Part shown: positions 52,879 through 60,621 of the stretch, one piece after another
Numbering within the stretch: the first letter of the stretch is position 1
How the letters are laid out: each line of letters starts with the position of its first letter
Source of the DNA: Aquirufa beregesia
GTDB lineage: Bacteria; Bacteroidota; Bacteroidia; Cytophagales; Spirosomataceae
NCBI RefSeq assembly: GCF_011090385.1
Contig: NZ_SEWW01000003.1
Coordinates: 62,001 to 126,000 of the forward strand
DNA: 64,000 nt
Reading direction: 5' to 3'
Notes under the pieces: generated by a model
The model's database searches: none
Told to the model about the DNA's origin: nothing
The model's input: only the letters and a program-made list of their open reading frames with translations
Position numbers and translations under genes: made by a program

Positions 52879-52998
52879 ATGACTAGATTTTTGCTGTTTA
52901 AAACTTGTCTGATTCAGGGGATGCTTATCCGTTGCGTTTCAATTTTTTTAGGAACTAGTCTGCAGAGCTTGGGACAATTGCTTAAATTGCCAGAATGA
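52879..52998 (+). CDS. Possible 39-residue leader peptide or small protein upstream of batD
   Basis: An ATG at 52879 opens 39 codons ending in a TGA that overlaps the batD-like start as ATGA (52995-52998). Such an overlap often couples translation. The product (MTRFLLFKTCLIQGMLIRCV and about 19 more residues) is hydrophobic at the start but is not a clear signal peptide. No homologue is recognised. It may be a short coupled peptide or a chance frame, and the lack of a Shine-Dalgarno leaves this open. Confidence 0.3.
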   Translation: MTRFLLFKTCLIQGMLIRCVSIFLGTSLQSLGQLLKLPE

Positions 52999-54416
52999 AT
53001 TTACGAAATGCCTTTTGGGGCTTATTTCTTTATTTTTTTGTCGGTTTTCATGCTTTGACAGCTCAGAGCAAAATGGATTTTTCCATTCAGATTGGTGCTA
53101 AAAGTATCAATCAGGATGAAACTTTTGTCATTTCCATTACGGTACCTGCCAACGGGACCAGCTCGGAATCCATTTCGTATAAATTTCCTGAATTAGCCAA
53201 TTTCCAAAAATTGGGGATCAGTCGAGGAAAGTCTTCCAATTATCAGAATGGGCAAATAGAACAAAGGGTTATTTATTCTCAACATTATCAAGCTTTAGGG
53301 GTAGGCCAATTTTACATTCCATCGGAGGAGGTAATGGTCAATCAACAATATCAAAAGTTTGAACCGTTTTATATTTCAGTTAGTCCGAGTAATGGCTCAT
53401 CTACAGAAAATAACTCCGATGAAGTCTCCATAGCCGACGAAGTTTTGGCTAAAGCGAACCAGCCCTTTTTATTGGTAGCAAGTAATCATGTTCGTCCATT
53501 TGTGGGACAAGGATTTACCTTAAAGTTCTCCTTGTTTGTACCTGAAAATAATACTCAAGAACTGGAATTTGATCGAAATGATATTCAATTGCCTAAGCTA
53601 ATCCAACAATTGAGGCCGAGGAATTGCTGGGAAGAGAGTTTTGGTTTGCAGGTTGAAAAAGTTTCTAAAGTAGAAATCAATCAAAAAAAATATACCGAGT
53701 ATCGTTTTTTTCAAGCCACTTATTTTGCTTTGAATAATCGATCTATTCAAATCCCATCACTCAGTTTGCAGATTTTGAAGAAGGAAAAGGTTGCTGGTGA
53801 TGTAAAATCAATCCCCATCGTATTTAAATCGCCAGCTTTGTTGATCCAGCCTAGGCCCTTACCCAATCATCCATTAGCTACTAAAGTACCCGTAGGGATA
53901 TATGAATTGAAAGAATCCATTTCTAAAAATCTGGCAAAAACGGGAGAGCAATTATTGTATACTTCCAGTATCATAGGTGACGGGAATGGTATTTTATGGG
54001 ATTCCAAAGGATTGGAATCGGATTATTTTATCGATTTTAATCGACTATCTACTCAAAGTTCCGTGTATCCATCCATGGATAAAATGTTGGGGAATAAAAC
54101 AGAAATTATACAGATTATTCCTAAACAACCGGGTAAATTTGCATTAAAGCAGTATTTTTACTGGATTTATTTTAACACACGTACGGAAAAGTTTGATACG
54201 TTGCGATCAAAGATCGATGTTGAGATTCAAGGTCAGCCATCTGATTCACGCGTGAATACGGGTCGAGAAATGGATGGTTTATACCGAGGTATAGAGAACT
54301 TAAACTCAGATGCGGTAGTGTGGAATAGGTGGGTAAATTGGAGACAATTAGCCAATTTGACCATTTTTTCAATTTTTGTAGTCTTGGTTTTCCTGGTTTG
54401 GAAAACAAAAAAATAA
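52995..54416 (+). CDS. BatD-like protein (oxygen tolerance, envelope)
   Basis: A 473-residue secreted or membrane-anchored protein like BatD, part of the Bat system of Bacteroidetes linked to aerotolerance. A signal peptide (to about LTAQ) is followed by two beta-sandwich modules (about 25-140 and 150-290) with PANGTSSESISYKFPELANF, described as residues about 50-70. A C-terminal transmembrane helix (about 448-468) ends with a basic tail, giving the type of topology of BatD. No BatA, BatB, BatC or MoxR gene is adjacent, so it is a solitary paralogue rather than the operon copy. Confidence 0.78.
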   Translation: MNLRNAFWGLFLYFFVGFHALTAQSKMDFSIQIGAKSINQDETFVISITVPANGTSSESISYKFPELANFQKLGISRGKSSNYQNGQIEQRVIYSQHYQALGVGQFYIPSEEVMVNQQYQKFEPFYISVSPSNGSSTENNSDEVSIADEVLAKANQPFLLVASNHVRPFVGQGFTLKFSLFVPENNTQELEFDRNDIQLPKLIQQLRPRNCWEESFGLQVEKVSKVEINQKKYTEYRFFQATYFALNNRSIQIPSLSLQILKKEKVAGDVKSIPIVFKSPALLIQPRPLPNHPLATKVPVGIYELKESISKNLAKTGEQLLYTSSIIGDGNGILWDSKGLESDYFIDFNRLSTQSSVYPSMDKMLGNKTEIIQIIPKQPGKFALKQYFYWIYFNTRTEKFDTLRSKIDVEIQGQPSDSRVNTGREMDGLYRGIENLNSDAVVWNRWVNWRQLANLTIFSIFVVLVFLVWKTKK

Positions 54417-54422
54417 AGCGAT

Positions 54423-55508
54423 ATGGGGAGTATTTACGGGAAAATATTTCAGATTAGTACTTTTGGGGAATCACACGGAGCGGCAGTCGGTGTCGTGGTT
54501 CAAGGTTGTCCTGCTGGAATTTCATTTGATTTAGCTTTCATACAGGCTGAATTGGATAGAAGAAAGCCTGGGCAATCCAGAATTACCACTCAAAGAAAAG
54601 AGGCGGATAGCATTGAAGTGGTTTCTGGGGTATTTGAAGGTAAGACTACGGGTACGCCCATCGCCATGTTAGTTTGGAATGGCGACCAGCGTTCCAAAGA
54701 TTATTCACACATTGCGGATCAGTTTAGACCTTCCCATGCTGACTATACCTATTTTGCCAAATATGGTTTAAGGGATTATCGCGGAGGTGGACGTAGTTCT
54801 GCCAGAGAAACAGTGGCACGTGTGGCTGCTGGGGCCTTGGCAAAATTGGTTCTATCACAATTAGGGGTAAAAATTACGGCTTATGTTTCTCAAGTAGGAA
54901 CCTTAAAACTAAGTACACCGGTGGAACAATTGGATTTGAGTGTTACAGAAACTAATGCTGTTCGTTGCCCAGATCCTGTTATGGCTGACCAAATGTTTCA
55001 TTACATTGATGAGATACGTAAACAGGGAGACTCGGTTGGCGGTGTCGTTTCAGCGTACATCACGGGCTGTCCGGTGGGTTTAGGCGAACCCGTATTTGAT
55101 AAATTACATGCTGAATTAGGTAAAGCGATGTTGAGTATCAATGCCGTAAAAGGTTTTGAATATGGAAGTGGTTTTGATGGCGTAGAAAAGAAAGGTTCGG
55201 AACACAATGATGTTATCGTGAAAGAAGCAGATGGAAGGGTGCGCACCTTAACGAATCATTCTGGAGGAATTCAGGGAGGTATTTCCAATGGAGAACCTAT
55301 TTATTTCCGAGTTGGATTTAAGCCTGTAGCCACCATTATGCAAGACCAAGATAGTATCAATGAGAAGGGCGACAAGATTACCGTTTCCGGGAAAGGTCGC
55401 CATGATCCTTGTGTGGTTCCTAGAGCAGTACCCATAGTTGAAGCCATGGCTGCTATCGTGATTTTGGATTTTTACTTGAGAAATCGAGTGATTCAAATGC
55501 CCTCCTAA
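54423..55508 (+). CDS. aroC: Chorismate synthase
   Basis: A 361-residue FMN-dependent enzyme that makes chorismate from EPSP, the last shikimate step. The signatures are [19 protein letters not shown] near the start, [29 protein letters not shown] (residues about 101-129, given by position) and the C-terminal [18 protein letters not shown]. Start ATG 54423 is 6 nt after the batD stop. The stop overlaps the tadA start (ATG at 55508), implying coupling. It shares the pathway with aroE at 48.6 kb. Confidence 0.97.
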   Translation: MGSIYGKIFQISTFGESHGAAVGVVVQGCPAGISFDLAFIQAELDRRKPGQSRITTQRKEADSIEVVSGVFEGKTTGTPIAMLVWNGDQRSKDYSHIADQFRPSHADYTYFAKYGLRDYRGGGRSSARETVARVAAGALAKLVLSQLGVKITAYVSQVGTLKLSTPVEQLDLSVTETNAVRCPDPVMADQMFHYIDEIRKQGDSVGGVVSAYITGCPVGLGEPVFDKLHAELGKAMLSINAVKGFEYGSGFDGVEKKGSEHNDVIVKEADGRVRTLTNHSGGIQGGISNGEPIYFRVGFKPVATIMQDQDSINEKGDKITVSGKGRHDPCVVPRAVPIVEAMAAIVILDFYLRNRVIQMPS

Positions 55509-55948
55509 TGATGAGTCAGGAAGATGAATATTATATGGGCTTGGCGCTCATGCAAGCTCAAAAAGCGCTGGATGAGGAAGAGATTCCAGTAGGTGCTGTA
55601 GTGGTATGCCAAGGAAGAATTGTGGCCAAGGCGTATAATCAAACGGAAGTATTAACGGATGTGACGGCCCATGCCGAAATGATTGCGATAACCTCAGCCG
55701 CACAAACGATTGGTGCAAAATATTTGAAAGATTGCACCATGTATGTGACTTTAGAGCCTTGTTTGATGTGTGCTGGTGCGCTGTATTGGTCGCAACTTGG
55801 AAGACTGGTCTATGGAGCAAAAGAAGAAAAGCGAGGTTTTGAACGAGTAGGGCAGTCTGTTTTGCACCCTAAAACAGAAATACGAGGAGGAGTTAGAGCC
55901 GAGGAATCGGAATCCTTGTTGAAAGAGTTTTTTTCTATGCGCAGGTGA
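55508..55948 (+). CDS. tadA: tRNA adenosine(34) deaminase
   Basis: A 146-residue zinc deaminase that converts wobble adenosine to inosine in tRNA-Arg(ACG). The zinc/catalytic motif HAEMIAI (H and E) is near residues 56-62 and the cysteine pair in LEPCLMCAGAL completes the site. PVGAVVV precedes them. It overlaps the aroC stop by 1 nt. Two candidate ATGs occur one codon apart (55508 and 55511). Other deaminases share the fold, but the motif spacing and length fit TadA best. Confidence 0.92.
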   Translation: MMSQEDEYYMGLALMQAQKALDEEEIPVGAVVVCQGRIVAKAYNQTEVLTDVTAHAEMIAITSAAQTIGAKYLKDCTMYVTLEPCLMCAGALYWSQLGRLVYGAKEEKRGFERVGQSVLHPKTEIRGGVRAEESESLLKEFFSMRR

Positions 55949-56039
55949 ACCGAAACCGAGGTTTACTTGTTAAGGACCTACGCATCTTTAGTGAAGAATA
56001 TATTTAAGATAAAATTTACATACTATTAAAACCTATATT

Positions 56040-56651
56040 ATGGCTTTTGAACTAGCACCCCTACCTTATGCAAACAATGCTTTAGAACCGCATTTTGATG
56101 CATTAACCATGGAAATTCACCATGACCGTCACCACAATGCTTATGTGACCAATTTGAATGCAGCCCTTGCTGGCAGTCCGTCTGAAGGGAAATCTTTGGA
56201 AGAATTATTCAGTCATATTTCTAGCTTAAGCCCAGCTATTCGTAATAATGGCGGTGGACATTATAACCACGATTTGTTCTGGAATATTTTATCACCTAAC
56301 GGTGGTGGAGCTCCAGTAGGTACTTTAGCAAAAGCGATTGAGACTAAATTCGGCTCATTTGATGCTTTTAAAGAAGAATTTAAAAAAGCTGGTATTACGC
56401 GTTTTGGCTCAGGTTGGGCTTGGTTAGTAGCTCAAAAAGATGGATCTATTGCAGTTTCTTCTACTCCTAATCAAGATAATCCATTAATGGACGTTGCTGA
56501 TGTCAAAGGTTTTCCTGTGATTGGTTTAGACGTGTGGGAACATGCTTACTATTTGAAATTTCAAAATAAGCGCCCAGATTACGTGGATGCATTTTGGAAT
56601 GTAATCGATTGGAATGCAGCTGAAAAAAGATATTTAGCGGCACAGAAATAA
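56040..56651 (+). CDS. Fe/Mn superoxide dismutase
   Basis: A 203-residue cytoplasmic superoxide dismutase. The metal ligands are in [13 protein letters not shown] (His), [13 protein letters not shown] (His), and [12 protein letters not shown] (Asp and His). [14 protein letters not shown] is the usual N-terminus. The metal cannot be decided from sequence with certainty. It is monocistronic with its own strong terminator. Upstream promoter boxes are not obvious. Length is normal for the family. Confidence 0.95.
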   Translation: MAFELAPLPYANNALEPHFDALTMEIHHDRHHNAYVTNLNAALAGSPSEGKSLEELFSHISSLSPAIRNNGGGHYNHDLFWNILSPNGGGAPVGTLAKAIETKFGSFDAFKEEFKKAGITRFGSGWAWLVAQKDGSIAVSSTPNQDNPLMDVADVKGFPVIGLDVWEHAYYLKFQNKRPDYVDAFWNVIDWNAAEKRYLAAQK

Positions 56652-56692
56652 AAAAAAGGGGATAAAATTTCGGTTTTATCCCCTTTTTTTTT
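56651..56692 (+). terminator. Strong terminator after the superoxide dismutase gene
   Basis: GGGGATAAAA pairs with TTTTATCCCC around TTTCGG, with A-run before and T-run after. Confidence 0.93.
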
Positions 56693-56701
56693 CGATTCAG
56701 A

Positions 56702-56732
56702 TTTGCGATGTACCTTGATTTGTGTATTTTTG
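56702..56732 (+). promoter_or_regulatory. Promoter of tRNA-His
   Basis: TTTG at 56702-56705 and TATTTTTG at 56725-56732, 19 nt apart, match the Bacteroidetes promoter consensus. The tRNA 5' end lies 12 nt downstream. Confidence 0.65.
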
Positions 56733-56743
56733 CAATCCTAAAT

Positions 56744-56818
56744 GGCGGTTGTAGCTCACTCGGTTAGAGCACTGGTTTGTGGTACCAGGGGTAGTGGGTT
56801 CGAATCCCATCATCCGCC
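56744..56818 (+). tRNA. tRNA-His (GTG)
   Basis: The cloverleaf has anticodon stem CTGGT/ACCAG with loop TTGTGGT (anticodon GTG), T arm GTGGG-TTCGAAT-CCCAT and D arm AGCTCACTCGGTTAGAGC. The extra G at -1 pairs with the discriminator C73, the hallmark of tRNA-His. CCA is not fully encoded. The acceptor stem has one mismatch, T5 with T68. Flanking promoter and terminator are present, so it is transcribed alone. Confidence 0.95.
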
Positions 56819-56820
56819 CA

Positions 56821-56853
56821 AAAAGTCTCAGTATTCTTACTGGGACTTTTTTT
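56821..56853 (+). terminator. Terminator of tRNA-His
   Basis: AGTCTCAGTA-TTCT-TACTGGGACT forms a 10-bp stem with one G-T pair, followed by seven T's. Confidence 0.88.
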
Positions 56854-56883
56854 GTTTATAGCCCTTTCCTATCCATAATTTAT

Positions 56884-56896
56884 AATTCATCATTTA
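56884..56896 (+). repeat. 13-bp flanking repeat, left copy
   Basis: AATTCATCATTTA here recurs directly at 58439-58451, so the two copies bracket the tandem array. It may be a target-site-like duplication, or common A+T-rich sequence. Confidence 0.35.
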
Positions 56897-56915
56897 TAAT
56901 TTACAATTTTCTTAT

Positions 56916-57432
56916 GGCTTCAATCTTTGACGCCATTACACATGGCCTATGCTCAGGGTCAAATATCCGCCTGCCGTTTCGCTCAAGCTCCGTTCCAATC
57001 TTTCGTTGGGATTAACCTAGAAATGTAGAATGTCGAATTTTCTTAAGAAAGAGAACCCCGTCGTCCAGCTCCAGCGAAAGGTGATGAGCGCAGCGGTAGA
57101 CGGGGTTTTGACCTCAGCATAGGCGATGTGCGTCGGCGTCAAAAATATAGGCGATAGCGGAGAGAATTACGGTTCCGCAAAGCGGAATTCGCCTTTGCTG
57201 GACGACAAAAAAAGAAGTTTTTTTGTTTCTTTTTTTTCAAAAAAGAAAATCCTAGTGAAATGATGAAACAATAAAGGTTTGGCTTATTTTGTTTCCTTTT
57301 ATCAATAACATTGTTGGAATAATACTTTTCATGGTATTTCTTTTTTTATAAAAAAGAAACAAAAAAAACAGAAGAAATACGGTTAATCCAAGACGAATTC
57401 CGCTTTGCGGAACCGATTGTCACTTTGCTTAC
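56916..57432 (+). repeat. Array unit 1 (517 bp)
   Basis: First unit of a non-coding tandem array. It starts at GGCTT-C-AATCTTTGACGCC and runs to the base before the same word recurs at 57433. It contains a forward partial copy of a structured element, an inverted copy (57062-57190), an A/T-rich spacer with homopolymer tracts, and then a forward copy beginning at 57395. No coding potential was seen in either strand: only short frames. Confidence 0.9.
57062..57190 (-). repeat. Inverted copy of the structured element, unit 1
   Basis: Reverse-complemented, this segment aligns with the forward element at 57395-57523. The 21 bases at 57170-57190 match those at 57395-57415 exactly on the opposite strand. 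The TTTGACGCC...GTCAAA stretch (about 38 bp) aligns with few differences. It contains hairpin TTCCGC-AAA-GCGGAA. Confidence 0.85.
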
Positions 57433-57951
57433 GGCTTTAATCTTTGACGCCATCACACATGGCCTATGCTCAGGGTCAAATATCCGCCTGCCGCTTCGCT
57501 CAAGCTCCGTTCCAATCTTTCGTGGGATTAACCTAGAAATGAAGAATGTCGAATCTTCTTAAGAAAGAGAACCCCGTCGTCCAGCTCCAGCGAAATGTGA
57601 TGAACGCAGCGGTAGACGAGGTTTTGACCTCAGCATGGGTCGATGTGCGTTGGCGTCAAAAATATAGGCGATAGCGGAGAGAATCACGGTTCCGCGAAGC
57701 GGAATTCGCCTTTGCTGGACGACAAAAAAAGAAGTTTTTTTGTTTCTTTTTTTTCAAAAAAAGAAAATCCTAGTGAAATGATGAAACAATAAAGGTTTGG
57801 CTTATTTTGTTTCCTTTTATCAGTAACATTGTTGGAATAGTACTTTTCATGGTATTTCTTTTTTTATAAAAAAAGAAACAAAAAAAACGGAAGGAATACG
57901 GTTAATCCAAGACGAATTCCGCTTTGCGGAACCGATTGTCACTTCGCTTAC
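57433..57951 (+). repeat. Array unit 2 (519 bp)
   Basis: Second full unit, nearly identical to unit 1 along its length, with an inverted element at 57578-57707 and the next forward element starting at 57914. Differences are scattered single bases, for example loop GAA in place of AAA in the 57687-57707 hairpin. Confidence 0.9.
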
Positions 57952-58273
57952 GGCTTTAATCTTTGACGCCATCACACATGGCCTATGCTCAGGGTCAAAT
58001 ATCCGCCTGCCGCTTCGCTCAAGCTTCGTTCCAATCTTTCGTGGGATTAACCTAGAAATGAAGAATGTCGAATTTTCTTAAGAAAGAAAATCCTAGTGAA
58101 ATGATGAAACAATAAAGGTTTGGCTTATTTTGTTTCCTTTTATCAGTAACATTGTTGGAATAATACTTTTCATGGTATTTCTTTTTTTATAAAAAAGAAA
58201 CAAAAAAAACGGAAGGAGTACGGTTAATCCAAGACGAATTCCGCTCTGCGGAACCGATTGTCACTCCGCTTAC
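57952..58273 (+). repeat. Array unit 3, truncated (322 bp)
   Basis: This unit lacks about 200 bp, including the whole inverted element, relative to unit 2. The junction is at AAGAAA (58080-58085). In unit 2 the same word occurs at both ends of the missing segment (57561 and 57761), so a deletion by recombination between short direct repeats explains it. Confidence 0.88.
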
Positions 58274-58394
58274 GGCTTTAATCTTTGACGCTTATGCTCA
58301 TGGCCTATGCTCAGGGTCAAAATATCCGCCTGCCGCTTCGCTCAAGCTCCGTTCCAATCTTTCGTTGGGATTAACCTAGAAATGAAGAATGTAG
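58274..58394 (+). repeat. Array unit 4, partial
   Basis: The last copy covers the TTTGACGC...TTAACCTAGAAATGAAGAATG part and then stops. Its forward element starts at 58236 in the previous spacer and has hairpin loop TCT. Beyond 58394 the sequence is unrelated, A+T-rich and runs into the esterase gene. Confidence 0.85.
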
Positions 58395-58438
58395 AAATGG
58401 ACAAATTAGTTAACCCCATTCAGGCATTCACAATTTGC

Positions 58439-58451
58439 AATTCATCATTTA
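58439..58451 (+). repeat. 13-bp flanking repeat, right copy
   Basis: AATTCATCATTTA, a direct repeat of 56884-56896, lies just outside the array and 4 nt from the esterase stop codon. Confidence 0.35.
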
Positions 58452-58454
58452 CCA

Positions 58455-59810
58455 TTATTTAAGGTATCTCGAAGCAAACTCTAAGAAGTTCGGCCAATTT
58501 GGGCCCGTCACATGGCCCTTGTCATGCATTCGGAATGCGATATTGCCTTGAGTTTTAGCTTCATTGATGAGTGGCGCACTGTCTGAAACCAAGCCTTTTT
58601 TGCCGAGTAATTCATACACAGAACTGGCTTCTTTGCCTGCTACATACATACCATAAGGATCAGCCCAACTGTCGCCATTTCCTCCCACACCAATATACAT
58701 GGGTCTTGGTGCGCAGAGGGCAATTAATTCATGAGCATCAATGGGTAAGTCGTTCCATTGCAATGGCCCCGCATATTTTAGAAAATTTCCAGCCATCCAA
58801 TGGTATTCATTTTTAGCAGCCACGTTCTCAATTAATTCCCCATAATTTCTTCGGTATAATTTCAGTCCGCCCGCTCCAGAGGAACAGATATAGCCAATCG
58901 CAAAGCGTGTATCAAATGCCATGGCCACGGCAGCCGCTTTTCCGTAGCGTGAATGTCCTGTAATTCCTACTTGTGTATATTTGATTTGTGGCAATGTTTC
59001 CAAATAGTCCAATACCTTACTAGCTCCCCAAGCCCAAGCTCTTAAAGAACCCCAGTCGTCCGCTTTTCTGTATTCTCCCCGATTCATCAATCCAATGATT
59101 CCTGATTTCAAACCAGCCCCATGATCAGCTTGGACGCTCGTTGGGTTTAATTGAATAAAGGCCCAGCCTTTGGCTATCACTTGTTCTGTCCAGAGTATTT
59201 CATTAGCTGGTGCAGGAGGTCGATTCATTCCTGGAGGAAAAAACCATGCCAATTCCATCATAGCGGGCATGGCCTTTTTGATGTCTTTTCTAAATCCAAT
59301 GGTCACTTCCATTTGGACGGATACGGAAGGGAATCGTTTATTGTCGACAGTCCCAATCAATTTTTGGACTTCAACCGGAAAACCGGCCATGGTTTTATTT
59401 TCTGTTGAGATAATTTTCCAGGAAATAGGCGGAATATTATCGGGGATACGGCCATAAATTTCCCTTTCAAAATCCTCTACAACCTCCGGTTTACGGTGGT
59501 AGTTCCAGCTTCTTTTGGAATCCACCATACGGCCATTTTTTAACTGTAGTACCGCCGGTATAGTAGGGAAAATGGTGGCTTTTGATTCATCATAATTAGC
59601 GGCATTAGGTGCTTTGGGGTTACTTCCATTGACACCCGGTCGGATGCTTTGGATGTTTAGTTGCTGCAACATTTGCTCGTAATCAGCCTGAGTTTTTCTA
59701 TTTCGATCGGCTAACATACTATCTTGTTCAGCCGTTCTAGCCACTTGAGCCCAACTGCTCCAGGAAAGTAGCAGAGAAAAAAGGAGGGAAAAGGATAAAT
59801 TGCGTTTCAT
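58455..59810 (-). CDS. CE15-like esterase (glucuronoyl-esterase-type)
   Basis: A 451-residue secreted alpha/beta hydrolase like carbohydrate esterase family 15, whose members cut the ester between lignin and glucuronic acid of xylan. A signal peptide (MKRNLSFSLLFSLLLSWSSWAQ) is present; I start at ATG 59810, with ATG 59825 also possible. The serine is in VGITGHSRYGKAA (GHSRxGK, as in bacterial CE15), and the histidine is in HDKGHVTGPNW. The acidic member should be in LIALCAPRPMYI. It is a solitary gene without SusCD or other polysaccharide genes. Related acetyl-xylan-type esterases cannot be excluded. Confidence 0.82.
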   Translation of the reverse strand: MKRNLSFSLLFSLLLSWSSWAQVARTAEQDSMLADRNRKTQADYEQMLQQLNIQSIRPGVNGSNPKAPNAANYDESKATIFPTIPAVLQLKNGRMVDSKRSWNYHRKPEVVEDFEREIYGRIPDNIPPISWKIISTENKTMAGFPVEVQKLIGTVDNKRFPSVSVQMEVTIGFRKDIKKAMPAMMELAWFFPPGMNRPPAPANEILWTEQVIAKGWAFIQLNPTSVQADHGAGLKSGIIGLMNRGEYRKADDWGSLRAWAWGASKVLDYLETLPQIKYTQVGITGHSRYGKAAAVAMAFDTRFAIGYICSSGAGGLKLYRRNYGELIENVAAKNEYHWMAGNFLKYAGPLQWNDLPIDAHELIALCAPRPMYIGVGGNGDSWADPYGMYVAGKEASSVYELLGKKGLVSDSAPLINEAKTQGNIAFRMHDKGHVTGPNWPNFLEFASRYLK

Positions 59811-59890
59811 CGTTATATGATTCATTCAACGATATTAATCAATTATTTCCTTTATTTATCCATGAAGCAGGATAGGCTAGAAAAAGTAAA

Positions 59891-59910
59891 TGCCCCACCT
59901 GAGTGGGGCA
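59891..59910 (+). promoter_or_regulatory. Leader hairpin upstream of the NYN gene
   Basis: TGCCCCAC-CTGA-GTGGGGCA is a perfect 8-bp GC-rich stem with a 4-nt loop, about 70 nt before the chosen start. Without a T-run it is not a terminator. It may regulate expression, or be coding if the upstream start at 59817 is used. Confidence 0.5.
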
Positions 59911-59978
59911 TCATTCCAAAGATGCTATCTTTGGAGAAGTTCTTGTACAAAGATACAATTCATTGGAGAAATAAGTTC

Positions 59979-60599
59979 ATGAAGGATAAAAAATATCGGG
60001 TTAAGGCTTACATCGATGGTTCCAATTTATATTTTGGGATGATAGATGCAGGTTTTAGAAATTGTAAATGGTTGAATGTGGATAAGCTTATTCGCAGTTT
60101 TTTACGCTCTAATCAAGAACTAGTTGAGATTAAATACTTTACAAGTCGGATTACCCATAATCCTCCGAAGCAAAAACGTCAAACTACGTATTTGGAAGCA
60201 TTAGAATCCACAGGAGTCAATTTGATTTATGGGTCATATCAAGCCAAATTCACGGATTGTAGAAAGTGCGGAAATAGCTGGATTATCCCTAATGAAAAAA
60301 TGACGGATGTCAATTTGGCTACTCATTTGCTGATGGATGCTTTTCAGGATCAATACGATATAGCCATTGTGGTTTCAGGAGATAGCGATTTTGTCCCTTG
60401 TATACAACGTGTGAATGAACATTTTTTGGATAAGTCGGTCGTGGTATTTTTCCCTCCATTAAGGAGGAATGAATCTATTGTGGCTGTGGCGAGAGCATTT
60501 CAAATGATAGGAAGAAAGAAATTAGTAGAAAATCAATTTCCTTTGCATGTGCACAAGGAAGATGGTTATGTATTAGAAAGGCCAGATGAATGGGTTTAG
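59979..60599 (+). CDS. NYN-domain (PIN-like) protein
   Basis: A 206-residue protein of the NYN/DUF88 family, PIN-like nucleases thought to cleave RNA. The acidic sites are in YIDGSNLYF (residues about 10-18), EKMTDVNLATHLLMDAF and VSGDSDFVP. A CRKCG pair sits between the first and second acidic motifs. I start at ATG 59979 (MKDKKYRVK). A longer frame from 59817 adds 54 residues not typical of the family, and that stretch contains a perfect hairpin. It is divergent from the CE15-like gene. RNA target unknown. Confidence 0.83.
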   Translation: MKDKKYRVKAYIDGSNLYFGMIDAGFRNCKWLNVDKLIRSFLRSNQELVEIKYFTSRITHNPPKQKRQTTYLEALESTGVNLIYGSYQAKFTDCRKCGNSWIIPNEKMTDVNLATHLLMDAFQDQYDIAIVVSGDSDFVPCIQRVNEHFLDKSVVVFFPPLRRNESIVAVARAFQMIGRKKLVENQFPLHVHKEDGYVLERPDEWV

Positions 60600-60621
60600 T
60601 TTTTAACTTGGAATAGTAAAT

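Noticed and set aside
52995-54416. A complete Bat operon
   Set aside because: Only a BatD-like gene is present; neighbours are an outer-membrane protein and aroC.
56779-57015. A 78-codon frame over tRNA-His and array unit 1
   Set aside because: It begins inside the tRNA gene, has no start signal, and its product is just the translation of repeat DNA.
56916-58394. CRISPR array
   Set aside because: The repeat unit is about 518 bp long and contains no short repeat-spacer pattern; no cas genes are present.
56916-58394. Insertion sequence or prophage remnant
   Set aside because: No transposase or integrase frame and no phage gene; only non-coding repeats are seen.
59817-59978. N-terminal extension of the NYN protein
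   Set aside because: It would add 54 residues atypical of the family, and most of the stretch is a non-coding-looking leader with a perfect hairpin.
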